A stretch of DNA of 64,000 nt from Candidatus Heimdallarchaeota archaeon (lineage in GTDB: Archaea > Asgardarchaeota > Heimdallarchaeia > Heimdallarchaeales > Heimdallarchaeaceae). Made by a program: the position numbers and the translations under genes. Under the pieces are notes generated by a model that searched no databases, was not told the DNA's origin, and saw only the letters and a list, made by a program, of their open reading frames with translations. The DNA lies in NCBI GenBank assembly GCA_016840095.1, contig JAEOSZ010000006.1, positions 29,200 to 93,199 on the forward strand, in the 5' to 3' direction. Below are positions 51,462 through 60,744 of this stretch, in pieces; the stretch's first letter is position 1; every line of letters begins with the position of its first letter.

Positions 51462-53434
51462 CTAGTTTCCACCAGTTTCTCCAGTTCTTTGATTTTATCG
51501 CGATAAAGTGCAGCTTTTTCAAAATCTAAAGTACCTGCTGCTTCAGCCATTTTTTCTTTCAAGTCATCAATTACGTATAGAATATCTTGACTGGTTAGGT
51601 CATCAGGAACCTCTATCTTCTCATCTTCTTTGGGTTCAACTTGCATTAGTGTCTCAACTATTGACCTTACTTCTTTACGAATTGTTGTAGGCTCGATACC
51701 ATGTTTTTTATTGTATTCTTGCTGAATCCTTCTCCTTCTATTGTTCTCTGCTATTGCTTCTTTCATTGAATCTGTGAGATTATCAGCAAACAAAATTACA
51801 CTCCCATGAACATTTCTACTTGCACGACCCATTAGTTGGATTAAAGAGCCTTTTGATCTAAGAAAGCCTTCTTTGTCAGCATCTAGTATAGCAACTAAAG
51901 CTACTTCAGGAAGATCCAATCCTTCTCTTAAAAGATTGATACCTACAACTACGTCATATTTACCAAGTCTAAGGTCTCTTAATATTTCAATCCTATCTAA
52001 AGTATCCACTTCATGATGCAAATATACTGATTTAATTTTCATCTCCAGTAGATAGTCTGATAACATTTCCGCACTTTGTTTTGTAATGGTTGTAACCAAT
52101 ACTCTCTCTCCCTTACAAACTCTCTGATTTATCTCACTGACCAAATCAGTTATTTGTCCTTCTGTTCCCCTAACTTCTATTTTTGGATCAACAAGACCTG
52201 TTGGTCTAATAATCTGTTCTACCACCTGTTCAGAAACTTCGTATTCATAATTCCTAGGAGTAGCACTTGTAAAAACAACATTATGCATGTACTTCTCTGT
52301 TTCCTCAAATCGGAAAGGCCTGTTATCAAATGCAGAAGGTAACCTGAATCCATGTTCAATTAGATTCTTCTTTCTAGAATAGTCTCCAGCATACATCCCT
52401 CGAAGTTGAGGAATAGTTAGATGTGATTCATCGATAATCATCAAAAAATTTTCTGGAAAGTGATCTAACAAACTAAATGGCTTTTCACCAGGTTTTCTTC
52501 TATCGAAGTGACGGGAATAATTTTCTATCCCTGAGCAACCACCAGTTTCTCTCAAAAGCTCCAAATCATAGAGAGTTTTTTGCCTTAATCTGTGTCTCTC
52601 AACTACTTTGCCATCTTTTTCAAATTCAGCTAAACGCATATCTAACTCCAATTTTATATCTTCAAGAGCTGATTCAAAGAAAGCATCGTTTGCAAGATAT
52701 TGAGTTCCAGGATATATTGAAAGGTATTCATATTCTTTCATCATTTCTCCTGTTACAGAATGTCGAGAGGTTAAACGTTCTATCTCATCACCAAAGAATT
52801 CAATTCTATAAACATAATCACCATACAATGGAAAAATATCAATAGAATCACCTCTTACCCTGAAAGTTTTTCTTTCCAATGAAACATCATTTCTTTCGTA
52901 TTGGTTCTTAACTAACTCTAACATCAAATCCTGTCTATCTAAGGTGTCACCCACCTTCAGTGCTATTCTTCTAGAGCGATAAACATCGGGAGGACCTGTT
53001 CCATAGATACACGAAACAGTCGCACAGACAATAACATCTTCACGAGTAGCCAATGCTTCAAGTGCTGTATGACGTAGTCGTTCAATTTCCTTGTTGATAT
53101 CAACATCTTTCTCAATATAGAGATCCTTTGAAGGTAAATATGCTTCAGGTTGATAGTAGTCGTAGAACGAAACATAGTAACAAACAGCAGCTGAAGGAAA
53201 CAATGTTTTGAACTCACCAAATAGCTGTGCTACAAGTGTTTTATTAGGACCAATTACTAAAGATGGTTTCTTAATCTTGTCAATAACTGATGCCATTGTA
53301 AATGTTTTACCTGACCCAGTAACTCCCAGAAGTGTTTGATGTTGATAGTTCTTATTTATTCCTTCCACTAATTGAGATATTGCTTTTGGTTGGTCTCCTT
53401 TTGGAGTGAAAAGTGTTTCTATATCCAGTGGCAT
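51458..53434 (-). CDS. uvrB: Excinuclease ABC subunit UvrB
   Basis: 658 residues. Helicase-fold motifs GVTGSGKTFTMA (Walker A), SFYDYYQPEAYLPSKDLYIEKD (beta-hairpin region), FLMIIDESHLTIPQLRGMY (Walker B) and QLMGRASRN (motif VI), with the C-terminal UVR domain AAGTLDFEKAALYRDKIKELEKL that binds UvrC. It verifies damage after UvrA loading. uvrC follows with a stop/start overlap. UvrA is not in this window. Confidence 0.97.
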   Translation of the reverse strand: MPLDIETLFTPKGDQPKAISQLVEGINKNYQHQTLLGVTGSGKTFTMASVIDKIKKPSLVIGPNKTLVAQLFGEFKTLFPSAAVCYYVSFYDYYQPEAYLPSKDLYIEKDVDINKEIERLRHTALEALATREDVIVCATVSCIYGTGPPDVYRSRRIALKVGDTLDRQDLMLELVKNQYERNDVSLERKTFRVRGDSIDIFPLYGDYVYRIEFFGDEIERLTSRHSVTGEMMKEYEYLSIYPGTQYLANDAFFESALEDIKLELDMRLAEFEKDGKVVERHRLRQKTLYDLELLRETGGCSGIENYSRHFDRRKPGEKPFSLLDHFPENFLMIIDESHLTIPQLRGMYAGDYSRKKNLIEHGFRLPSAFDNRPFRFEETEKYMHNVVFTSATPRNYEYEVSEQVVEQIIRPTGLVDPKIEVRGTEGQITDLVSEINQRVCKGERVLVTTITKQSAEMLSDYLLEMKIKSVYLHHEVDTLDRIEILRDLRLGKYDVVVGINLLREGLDLPEVALVAILDADKEGFLRSKGSLIQLMGRASRNVHGSVILFADNLTDSMKEAIAENNRRRRIQQEYNKKHGIEPTTIRKEVRSIVETLMQVEPKEDEKIEVPDDLTSQDILYVIDDLKEKMAEAAGTLDFEKAALYRDKIKELEKLVETR

Positions 53435-53638
53435 GCTTATTTCTCCTATCTTTTAGATGTTAAAAAGTATGTTTATCAGTAAGAAAGATTTCATTTTAAA
53501 AACAAGGAATTTGTATTACTTACTCACTTATTCAGTTTTTATTATAAAATAGGATGTAAGTTTATCCTGAGCACGCAGTACAAATGTATTAGCGATGTAT
53601 TACAATAACTAAAGAAACAATTTCTTGATTCTAAATCT

Positions 53639-53848
53639 ATGGAATTCATTAACTATTTTGATATTCCACGTGAAGAACTCGATGAAATGGGTATGATGAA
53701 TTACCTTGAGAGACTTTACAGAAGAATTGGAGCCCCAAAAGGCAAGATTAGAGCATGGTATTCTCTACCTCACGAAGATAAGTGGATCAAAAGAATCTGT
53801 GTTTTTTACACTACTGATGAAATACAAGAAAAACAAGCTGTGAGATAG
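53639..53848 (+). CDS. Small uncharacterised protein
   Basis: 69 residues: MEFINYFDIPREELDEMGMMNYLERLYRRIGAPKGKIRAWYSLPHEDKWIKRICVFYTTDEI... The helix-plus-strand composition looks like a real compact protein, but no family is recognised. It lies downstream of an AT-rich stretch (TTTTATTATAAAATAGG) that may hold its promoter; the 200 bases between uvrB and this gene hold nothing else that I can see. Confidence 0.5.
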   Translation: MEFINYFDIPREELDEMGMMNYLERLYRRIGAPKGKIRAWYSLPHEDKWIKRICVFYTTDEIQEKQAVR

Positions 53849-53943
53849 TTATTCTTTGTATTTCTTTGGATAAGTTCTTTTGTTTCAATAGATCAAGTAT
53901 TTTTGTCGGTCTTAAATACTGAAAAAATTATTTTAGAACAAGT

Positions 53944-54204
53944 ATGGTATCAACTATAAAAGCAAAACAACTCATTTTAGATGATTTAGATGTAAAACTA
54001 CCTCATCAAAAAAGAGCTCTTCTTTTATTGGAATCAGATATTTTGAGAGAAAGAATGAAAGGGTATGCTTTATTGACAACTTGTTATCATATGTGTTCTT
54101 CAGATATTCGTGAACATATTAGAAGGAAATGGAAAGGGGAAAAAGACCTAAAAGGAATAAAAAAAGCGTTCATCGATTACTGCAAAAAGATTTTTCATGG
54201 ATGA
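53944..54204 (+). CDS. Small uncharacterised basic helical protein
   Basis: 86 residues, helical and basic at the C-terminus (SDIREHIRRKWKGEKDLKGIKKAFIDYCKKIF), unrecognised. It converges on the HEAT-repeat gene with only 2 bases between the stops, and follows the 69-residue gene by about 95 bases. Confidence 0.5.
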   Translation: MVSTIKAKQLILDDLDVKLPHQKRALLLLESDILRERMKGYALLTTCYHMCSSDIREHIRRKWKGEKDLKGIKKAFIDYCKKIFHG

Positions 54205-54206
54205 AC

Positions 54207-54983
54207 TTATTCTTTGATTTCTTCTTGTAATGGAAAATAAACAGGGAATATTAGGCGTGCGAAACTTTGATACATTTGAACACTATAATCCTTCTGTTCA
54301 ATTAATCCTTCAAGTTTAACTATCTCAGATTCTGTATAACCTTTCATATCCGGGAATTCATCACGGTCGCCATAGTCCATAACCTTGCAGATTATATCGC
54401 CTACTTGTTCCAATTCGAGGTATGATTCAATCAGAATGTGAACATGTGGAGTTAGTTTTTCTGATTGTTCTTCCTCTGCAATTGAATTAGCTATTCTTAC
54501 TACAGAAAGTATTGCTGCTCTTCTAGTAATATAATCTCTTGCATAAACTACATTCTTCAAAGGGTAAAGAACATCAACATCATCCAAATAACCAATTGCC
54601 CTTATTGCTGCATATTGTAGATCATAATCACTTTCTTCAAGTATTTTTACAAGATAAGGTTTAGATGCATAATCTTTCAAATGTCCTAAAACTTCCAATG
54701 TTGAAAGTTTAATTGCTAATGAACTCTTTTCTATAAGATCATGAAGATAATCTAAGATTTTTGTCTTAAGCTCTGGAAACTTTGAAGCAAATTCAACTAG
54801 TGTTGACGCTGCAGCATTTCTTACATTCCAATCAGAATCAACAATAAGTGGGAATATTTTATTGATACTTTTTGCTTTACCATTCTTCTGAATGAATAGA
54901 GCAAAATAAGCTCTATCTAAAGGATCCTCACTTTTTTGTTTTCCACCAATACGTAATTTTCTGAAGAAATTCACCAAACTCAT
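54207..54983 (-). CDS. HEAT-repeat protein, last gene of the AAA-VWA operon
   Basis: 258 residues. About five helical HEAT-type repeats: DSDWNVRNAAASTLVEFASKFPEL, KSSLAIKLSTLEVLGHLKDYASKPYLVKIL, ESDYDLQYAAIRAIGYLDDVDVLYPLKNVV, ARDYITRRAAILSVVRIA. Such repeats form a protein-binding solenoid. Its start overlaps the previous gene by 4 bases (ATGA), so it is translationally coupled. A scaffold role for the other products of the operon is inferred. Confidence 0.82.
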   Translation of the reverse strand: MSLVNFFRKLRIGGKQKSEDPLDRAYFALFIQKNGKAKSINKIFPLIVDSDWNVRNAAASTLVEFASKFPELKTKILDYLHDLIEKSSLAIKLSTLEVLGHLKDYASKPYLVKILEESDYDLQYAAIRAIGYLDDVDVLYPLKNVVYARDYITRRAAILSVVRIANSIAEEEQSEKLTPHVHILIESYLELEQVGDIICKVMDYGDRDEFPDMKGYTESEIVKLEGLIEQKDYSVQMYQSFARLIFPVYFPLQEEIKE

Positions 54984-56554
54984 AATTCAAACAACCCCTC
55001 TTTTATGAGATAGCTTATGGCACCTCTTTGCGGCTGAGTTAGTTTTCTTAAGAAAGTATAATCTATCTTTCTAACTTCAAACCTTTCTTCTTTTTCTTCA
55101 TCTAAATCGAATTTGTAAGCATCTTTCCTCTTTGTAACTTGAACAGCTCTTGTAACGACGGGTAGGTTGTACGGTGATAATGATTTGTACTTTGCTTTAT
55201 GAACTGCAAACAGTGTTGCTACATGGATTCCGCCTATTTTCTTAAAGACTATAATGTCTGCAAAAGCTGGAAGGATTGTTTTGAAGTCATCTCTGTAGAG
55301 TGACATATGATTATGTAGAATAACTAGTTGATCAATTCCTACTCCGTAATCATTAGCCTCGAACACATAGACTTTCTTATCATCCACTTTTACGTAACCT
55401 TTAGAAGAAATTCTAGGTTTATCATCAAGTAATTGACCAAAAGTGGAATATTTCCTTCTGAAAACTTTACTTACATACTCTTCTATTTGTCTCCAACCAT
55501 ATGCATAGACAGACCAAATATCTGTCCATCTGCTTCTAGAAGAGTGCCAGTGTTCAACTACAAACTCTGAATGAGCATTTTTATTGACTGCTTGTAAATC
55601 TTTGATTTCATCCCAAGTAAATTCTTCAAGAAACTCCAAGTCAGACTTAAATGAGATAAGTTTTTGAAAAACAGTTTCCTCATCCTCATATTTAGTTACA
55701 AGCTTGTTCATAGCAGCAAGACTAAATTCTCCAATTGGAGGTGCAAGAAAAGCTTTCAATTCATTAGGATAAATAATAGATCTATCTTCATGTCTGGTTG
55801 GGAGTTTGTACTCTTCTTTCTCTAGCAAATAATCAATAGCTTTCTTCTGGATATAATGAGCAAAACCTTCATCTATAAGTTCGTGAAGATTTTTCTTTCT
55901 TGCTACTTTGGCCCTTTCATTTATCAGATTAATTGCTTCAATTGAGAAATTATTGAAAAGAGTGTATTTTCGAGCATCTTCTGGTGGAGTGTAAAAATCT
56001 TCAACTCCTGCTTCAGTGAATAATCTAATTACACCGATTAAATCTTGGAAATACTGCCAAGCCCAAACGTGTCTGTTCTGTGAAACTTGGTTTAATTGAA
56101 ACACATTATTTGTCATTAATTCTTTGAGAACCAGATCTAATTGGTATAATTGTGCCAATATTCTCGGTGAGTTCGATTCGGTTTTCTCGTTCATGTATGC
56201 ATGAGCAAAGGCATGAATGAGCATTACTCGCAATGTTAATTCTTGTTCCTTAGTAATTTCTCTTGGAGGGACGGAAAGATAAACCAGGGTTGGTAGGGAA
56301 TTATATACTGTCTCTTTCCCTGTAGGAAGGAAATCGCTAATTCTAGCAGATCGAAGGTTAGTAATTTGTTCAGAAGTTAGTATAGCTTGAGGTGTTCCAG
56401 TATCTTCTATTACTCTATTAATTGAGATATGCATTTCTGGATTAACAAAAATCAGAATCCTGTAATTTTCTGGAGTTTCTCCGACTAGAGTTTTAAAGTC
56501 CTCTCTAGCTTTGTTATAAACCTCTATTACATCACTTAGTTCTTCTTTAAGCAT
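54980..56554 (-). CDS. Gluzincin-like protein with altered active site (predicted pseudoprotease)
   Basis: 524 residues, unrecognised as a whole. The segment RVMLIHAFAHAYMNEK (His114 and His118) followed by LIDEGFAHYIQKKA (Glu229) has the spacing of an HExxH ... E gluzincin zinc site, but the catalytic Glu of HExxH is Ala. A zinc site without peptidase activity is therefore predicted. The C-terminal part is alpha/beta (KKVYVFEANDYGVGIDQLVILHNHMSLYRDDFKTILPAFADIIVFKK). It overlaps the VWA gene by 8 bases and the HEAT gene by 4. The assignment rests on short motifs and is tentative. Confidence 0.7.
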   Translation of the reverse strand: MLKEELSDVIEVYNKAREDFKTLVGETPENYRILIFVNPEMHISINRVIEDTGTPQAILTSEQITNLRSARISDFLPTGKETVYNSLPTLVYLSVPPREITKEQELTLRVMLIHAFAHAYMNEKTESNSPRILAQLYQLDLVLKELMTNNVFQLNQVSQNRHVWAWQYFQDLIGVIRLFTEAGVEDFYTPPEDARKYTLFNNFSIEAINLINERAKVARKKNLHELIDEGFAHYIQKKAIDYLLEKEEYKLPTRHEDRSIIYPNELKAFLAPPIGEFSLAAMNKLVTKYEDEETVFQKLISFKSDLEFLEEFTWDEIKDLQAVNKNAHSEFVVEHWHSSRSRWTDIWSVYAYGWRQIEEYVSKVFRRKYSTFGQLLDDKPRISSKGYVKVDDKKVYVFEANDYGVGIDQLVILHNHMSLYRDDFKTILPAFADIIVFKKIGGIHVATLFAVHKAKYKSLSPYNLPVVTRAVQVTKRKDAYKFDLDEEKEERFEVRKIDYTFLRKLTQPQRGAISYLIKEGLFEL

Positions 56555-57932
56555 GAATTATACTCTCCCTTAATATTTGCTCACCCAAATTCTTGATTTG
56601 TGCGGGATCTATTAGAATTGGTTTTGTAATACCTTTCAACATTTGTTTTGTATGTATGTAGATTTCTTTATTTCGTAATGCCTCAGTACCCATCAAGAAG
56701 TATGAGATATTCCAATTTCTGGAACGATCACCTTTCAATGAACTAAAAATTGCGTTCAACTGCTGTAAACATTCCCTAGTATCGGCGTTTGTTTTTGTTT
56801 CAACTTCATCAAAGTATCGTTTAAGTTCCCTGCTTTTCTTATATTCGAAAGGATAGACAGGAACATTGGGCATTCCATCTGTTACAATGGTAAATTGTAC
56901 ATCTATGTCTTTGTCTGTGTGTTGCTTTTTAGCATGTTCTATAGCTGTGATTATACTCTGAACCATGTGTGTTTTTCCTCTTGCTTCAGCAGTAAGAAGA
57001 AGTTGTTCCATTTTTTTATCATCATCAACCACAAAAGGATTCTTAATAATCGGAACAACTGCAAGTTTAAACATATCAAAACGTTTTCTCTTTCTTCTAT
57101 TAATCATTTTAAAATAGTAATAGAGACTAAGACTTGTTAACAGAGCGCCATCCAATCTAGACATTTTTCCTTCAAAAACAGTTTTTTTCATGGATTGACT
57201 CATATCAACTATGAGATAAACCAAAGATCTACGATCCTTTTTTATTCTTACAATGTCTTCTTGTTTAACTTTCGAAGGAGGGACAGTCTGGGAACTTAGA
57301 ATTGCACTCTTATAGGTTTCTTTTAGGCGAATTGAACCTCGAGGTCTTTTTTGAACTTCATCAATGGGTGCAACAGAAATCTGTTTCATCAGATATCTGC
57401 CTAAAATCTTCCCTAGAAGATCCATTACACTTTCTCTAGATATTCTTTTCTTCCTACCAAATGCATCAGTTATTTCAATGTCAACAATTTCAGTTAATTG
57501 ATTTAGTTTCTCTGCTAATTGTTGGAGGTCTACAGTTGCTTCATGCTTAAGCTCTTTTAGAAGTTCCTGGATATACTTGAGAATTTCCTCAACAGTCTGT
57601 AATTCATTTCTGTTGACTCTCTCTAGTACATCAGGCAGAACTCTTTCTCCAATAAATCGGAGAAGCTTCATTTCATTTATTAGTCGATCCTCTTCTTCGG
57701 CTGTAAGAAAAGTATTCATAATTTTTTGAACGATATTGTCAATTGCAACAGCATTTTTAGCAGCGATAGATAAGACAGCACCTTCTCGAGAACTTCTACC
57801 AAGATGTGGATTCCTCCATAAACGTAGTACTTGTGCAGCATCTTCAAATTCTAAAACAAACTCTTGATTAGAATAATGCTGCAGAGGATCTGCAAATTCT
57901 GTTTCTGTTACGAAATATATTCGGTGGGGCAT
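56547..57932 (-). CDS. VWA-domain protein with intact MIDAS, partner of the MoxR-type ATPase
   Basis: 461 residues. The N-terminal 230 residues are helical, and a basic segment precedes the VWA domain. The MIDAS metal site is complete: VDMSQS (243-247), GKTHM (Thr321) and VTDGMP (Asp352). Such proteins bind partners through a metal bridge and are the classical partners of MoxR/ChlI-type AAA+ ATPases, here encoded by the previous gene. It carries no signal peptide, so it should be cytosolic. It overlaps the next gene by 8 bases. Confidence 0.88.
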   Translation of the reverse strand: MPHRIYFVTETEFADPLQHYSNQEFVLEFEDAAQVLRLWRNPHLGRSSREGAVLSIAAKNAVAIDNIVQKIMNTFLTAEEEDRLINEMKLLRFIGERVLPDVLERVNRNELQTVEEILKYIQELLKELKHEATVDLQQLAEKLNQLTEIVDIEITDAFGRKKRISRESVMDLLGKILGRYLMKQISVAPIDEVQKRPRGSIRLKETYKSAILSSQTVPPSKVKQEDIVRIKKDRRSLVYLIVDMSQSMKKTVFEGKMSRLDGALLTSLSLYYYFKMINRRKRKRFDMFKLAVVPIIKNPFVVDDDKKMEQLLLTAEARGKTHMVQSIITAIEHAKKQHTDKDIDVQFTIVTDGMPNVPVYPFEYKKSRELKRYFDEVETKTNADTRECLQQLNAIFSSLKGDRSRNWNISYFLMGTEALRNKEIYIHTKQMLKGITKPILIDPAQIKNLGEQILRESIIHA

Positions 57933-57970
57933 TTTATCATCTCTAAAAGTTACTTGATAGAGTTTGAAGA

Positions 57971-59521
57971 TTAAATATAATCTACTCTGAGTAACTGTTC
58001 ATATGATGGTTTTAGTTTTTCCACTACTTGGTTTCGAATGTTTTCTTTATATTTATCCAAGCCTTCAAATTTCACTACTAGTTCTGCTAATTCAGCATCA
58101 CTTAATGCTTTCATTTTAGATATGTCTTCAGATATATCTTGAACATTAATAGAAACGTCTGATTCTTTGATAGATGTTCGTAAAACAATCTTAATTTGTT
58201 GTAGCGCATCGTTAATCATAGAAACTGGAACATCATATGCATCCATTGTACTTCTTATTCTTTCCAATGTAATCACGTTGATATCCTTTGTTTCGTCTTC
58301 TCTTGCTTGAAGCAAAACTGTTTCTCCTATGATATTGTTCATAGTACGAAGATCAATATGGGGATTTCTCTGAGGATCATGAATTTCATCAAGACCAGAA
58401 TAAAAGTCACTTCTAGCCATTCTGCTTTCAGAACGAATACCTTTTCTTTTTAGATTCTCTGGAAGTGAATTATTTCCTAAGAATGCTAGAAAATCAACTG
58501 CTAATCTACTAACAAAATCAGTAGTTTCTTTTTCCAATTCATGAAGTTGAATAATTGAGGGATTAGCTGTAATTTTTCTTCTGGATAGAATGATTTGTTC
58601 CTCAAACATATCTTTGATGATTTGCTCTCTGCTTTCAACAGAACGAGCAGGCCATAGAACTTCAGGAATACGATTAATGATTGGCTGACTTTCTTCACCA
58701 AAAACTGTCAAAGGAGCATTTGAGGTGAAAAGAACAGCACCATCAATGTATACTGGTTCACCTTGAATATTATACTTAATACCCATAGGTTCTTCAAGAA
58801 AACCCATCAGGGATTCTAATAGGCTTAGTGGTAGTCTCTGTATTTCATTAACAACAATAAAACCATGAGATAGAACTCCTACTTTATGTGAAGTTGCAGC
58901 ATATGTGGTTGATGTATCTTTTCCGAATAGTTCTTCTAGATTTTCTACACCAGCAAGAAGCATGTATAAACTTTCAGGATCAGTTCTTGGATCTAGTTGA
59001 GCTCTTCTTACTATGGTTTTAGTGGCTCCAAGTTTGCCTAATCGATTGACTACTTCTTTTGGAGGAATTTCAAGAACACTATTGGTATTATCTAAATCAA
59101 CTTCATTTCCATCAGCAGCAAGAATTGTTTCAATGTTATTTCTACAATATGGACAGAGAGATTGCATTACACGAATTCCAGCAAAAGGATTCGCAGGGAA
59201 ATTGTTCATTACATCTATTATATATCCAGCATCCTCTAAGAATGGACATCCTTCAATATGATATTTAAAGTTGTTAATCTCCCTAACAACGTGATCTAAC
59301 AATATTCTAGCAAACAAAGATTTGGCTTCACCAGTTGGACCAGTAAGAAGAACTTTACCTCCTACTGCTAACTTATCCATTACTACGTTCTTACCAATTT
59401 CATTTCCTCTAACGCTGACATCTTTTGAGACTCTATCACGGAATTCAGGATTCATAAGGATAGACCGAACAGAAAATCCTACATAATTATCCTTCATTAA
59501 TTTCTGTATTGTGAGTGTCAT
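57971..59521 (-). CDS. MoxR/ChlI-type AAA+ ATPase with Cys/His insertion
   Basis: 516 residues. Walker A GPTGEAKS (61-68), Walker B FIVVNE (221-226; Asn replaces the usual Asp), sensor 1 LFTSNAP, and a C-terminal lid. Between Walker A and B there is an insertion with YHIEGCPF (His88, Cys92) and SLCPYC (Cys123, Cys126) that could hold zinc. The GFIVVNEIQRLPLSLLESLMGFLEEP segment is typical of the MoxR/magnesium-chelatase group, which remodels target complexes together with VWA proteins. The gene is 17 bases after the pseudo-GTPase gene and 38 before the VWA gene. Confidence 0.9.
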   Translation of the reverse strand: MTLTIQKLMKDNYVGFSVRSILMNPEFRDRVSKDVSVRGNEIGKNVVMDKLAVGGKVLLTGPTGEAKSLFARILLDHVVREINNFKYHIEGCPFLEDAGYIIDVMNNFPANPFAGIRVMQSLCPYCRNNIETILAADGNEVDLDNTNSVLEIPPKEVVNRLGKLGATKTIVRRAQLDPRTDPESLYMLLAGVENLEELFGKDTSTTYAATSHKVGVLSHGFIVVNEIQRLPLSLLESLMGFLEEPMGIKYNIQGEPVYIDGAVLFTSNAPLTVFGEESQPIINRIPEVLWPARSVESREQIIKDMFEEQIILSRRKITANPSIIQLHELEKETTDFVSRLAVDFLAFLGNNSLPENLKRKGIRSESRMARSDFYSGLDEIHDPQRNPHIDLRTMNNIIGETVLLQAREDETKDINVITLERIRSTMDAYDVPVSMINDALQQIKIVLRTSIKESDVSINVQDISEDISKMKALSDAELAELVVKFEGLDKYKENIRNQVVEKLKPSYEQLLRVDYI

Positions 59522-59538
59522 GAGCTTTACCTTTTTTA

Positions 59539-60141
59539 TTATATATTTTGATCATTTTCTTCTTCTGTAGCAAATTGAACTTGCACAGGTTTGATTTTTT
59601 CTAATAATTTTTCTTTTTCTTCCCAAGACTTTACATGTCCAATATGTATTACTCTCTTTAACCATTTGAGAGCTTCAAGTAAATTAGGTACTTCTGGTAC
59701 TTCAAAGAGGTTCCATAACCTATCAGTTAAGCGAATTAGAGATAGATTTTCAATTAATTCTCCACGAGATAAAGCTCCTTGGAGGTTTGAATTGTAAGCA
59801 CAGATAGCAATTGGAAGACTTTTTGTTTCTGAATCCCAAATTACCTTTTCCCAGAAATAGTTTCTTTCGTGCTTAATCATTTCCTCTTTGGTTGCGTCAA
59901 TTAGATATAACAGTCCTTCAAATGGAACAAATTGCTTATGCTTGAATTTGAACCCTAAAGAATATGGTAATTCAGTGAGTGAACTATCCAATATAAATTC
60001 TGAGAGAGATGTACTTGATCTCATCAACAAGATTCTATTTCTAGTAGCAGGGATATTATCACCTAAAACTAAAATAGATACCTCTGGGTAACCTAGTCTT
60101 CTTTTAAGGGATTTTTTCCAATTCTGAACAAAGCTAGTCAT
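59539..60141 (-). CDS. Arf-family-like pseudo-GTPase
   Basis: 200 residues. Its order of segments follows Arf/Arl GTPases: VSILVLGDNIPATRNRILL where the P-loop GxxxxGKT would be, ELPYSLGFKFKHKQF (compare the Arf IPTIGFN switch I), GLLYLIDATKEEMIKHERNYF (compare IFVVDSNDRERVNEAREEL), SLPIAICAYNSNLQGALSRGELIENLSLIRLTDRLWNLFEV (compare [36 protein letters not shown]) and LLEALKWLKRVI. The P-loop lysine, the DxGGQ switch II and the NKxD base motif are all lost. It is the first gene of the AAA-VWA operon. Nucleotide binding is not expected. Confidence 0.75.
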   Translation of the reverse strand: MTSFVQNWKKSLKRRLGYPEVSILVLGDNIPATRNRILLMRSSTSLSEFILDSSLTELPYSLGFKFKHKQFVPFEGLLYLIDATKEEMIKHERNYFWEKVIWDSETKSLPIAICAYNSNLQGALSRGELIENLSLIRLTDRLWNLFEVPEVPNLLEALKWLKRVIHIGHVKSWEEKEKLLEKIKPVQVQFATEEENDQNI

Positions 60142-60249
60142 TGGGTTTCGCTAAAGAGCATCATATGTGCATCTTTATCAATTTTGCGAATAAGAAGTTA
60201 TTACTAGTATAGAGGAAAAGTTTAGAATATCAGCAAAAATGAGAAACTA

Positions 60250-60744
60250 ATGAGTCAAAACATCCTTAACATAGTTGTTGCTGGTATTGAATACAAAAAT
60301 AAATGGTTGTTCATCAACCGTAAAAGAGGGGACTATCAGGAAAAATGGGCCCTTGTTGGAGGAAAGATGCAGTTTGATGAAACAATTAAAGAATCAATTT
60401 TGAGAGAGATAAAAGAAGAAACCGGTCTTGAAGTAGAATGGGTTGGTGTTAAGTCTATATTGAATGAGAAGCTCTTAGAAAAGGATACTAAAGAAACTAA
60501 GCAACAATTCATTATTATATTGTGTTCTGTTAAAGCAAGTAGTGATGTAGTTCAAGAGACAGACGAAGGAGAACTTTGTTGGTTCACTGATCAAGATATA
60601 CTGGAAAATAAAGAAAATATTATTCCATCAGACTTTTACATGATTACAGAACTAATTCCAAATGAATCTTTGCAACAAATTGTTGAGGTTGAATTGTTGG
60701 AGAAGAAAGATGAATTATATCTAGGTTTATTGAAGGAGTATTAA
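60250..60744 (+). CDS. Nudix hydrolase
   Basis: 164 residues. The full Nudix box is present: GGKMQFDETIKESILREIKEETGLEV (GX5EX7REUXEEXGU). Family members cleave nucleoside diphosphates linked to another moiety; the substrate cannot be assigned. It is divergent from the pseudo-GTPase operon and its stop overlaps the stop of the convergent dehydratase gene by 4 bases. Confidence 0.93.
   Translation: MSQNILNIVVAGIEYKNKWLFINRKRGDYQEKWALVGGKMQFDETIKESILREIKEETGLEVEWVGVKSILNEKLLEKDTKETKQQFIIILCSVKASSDVVQETDEGELCWFTDQDILENKENIIPSDFYMITELIPNESLQQIVEVELLEKKDELYLGLLKEY

Noticed and set aside
53435-53638. About 200-base gap between uvrB and a small gene, checked for an RNA or small gene
   Set aside because: AT-rich with possible promoter sequence only; no ORF with a credible start, no tRNA fold and no repeat was seen.
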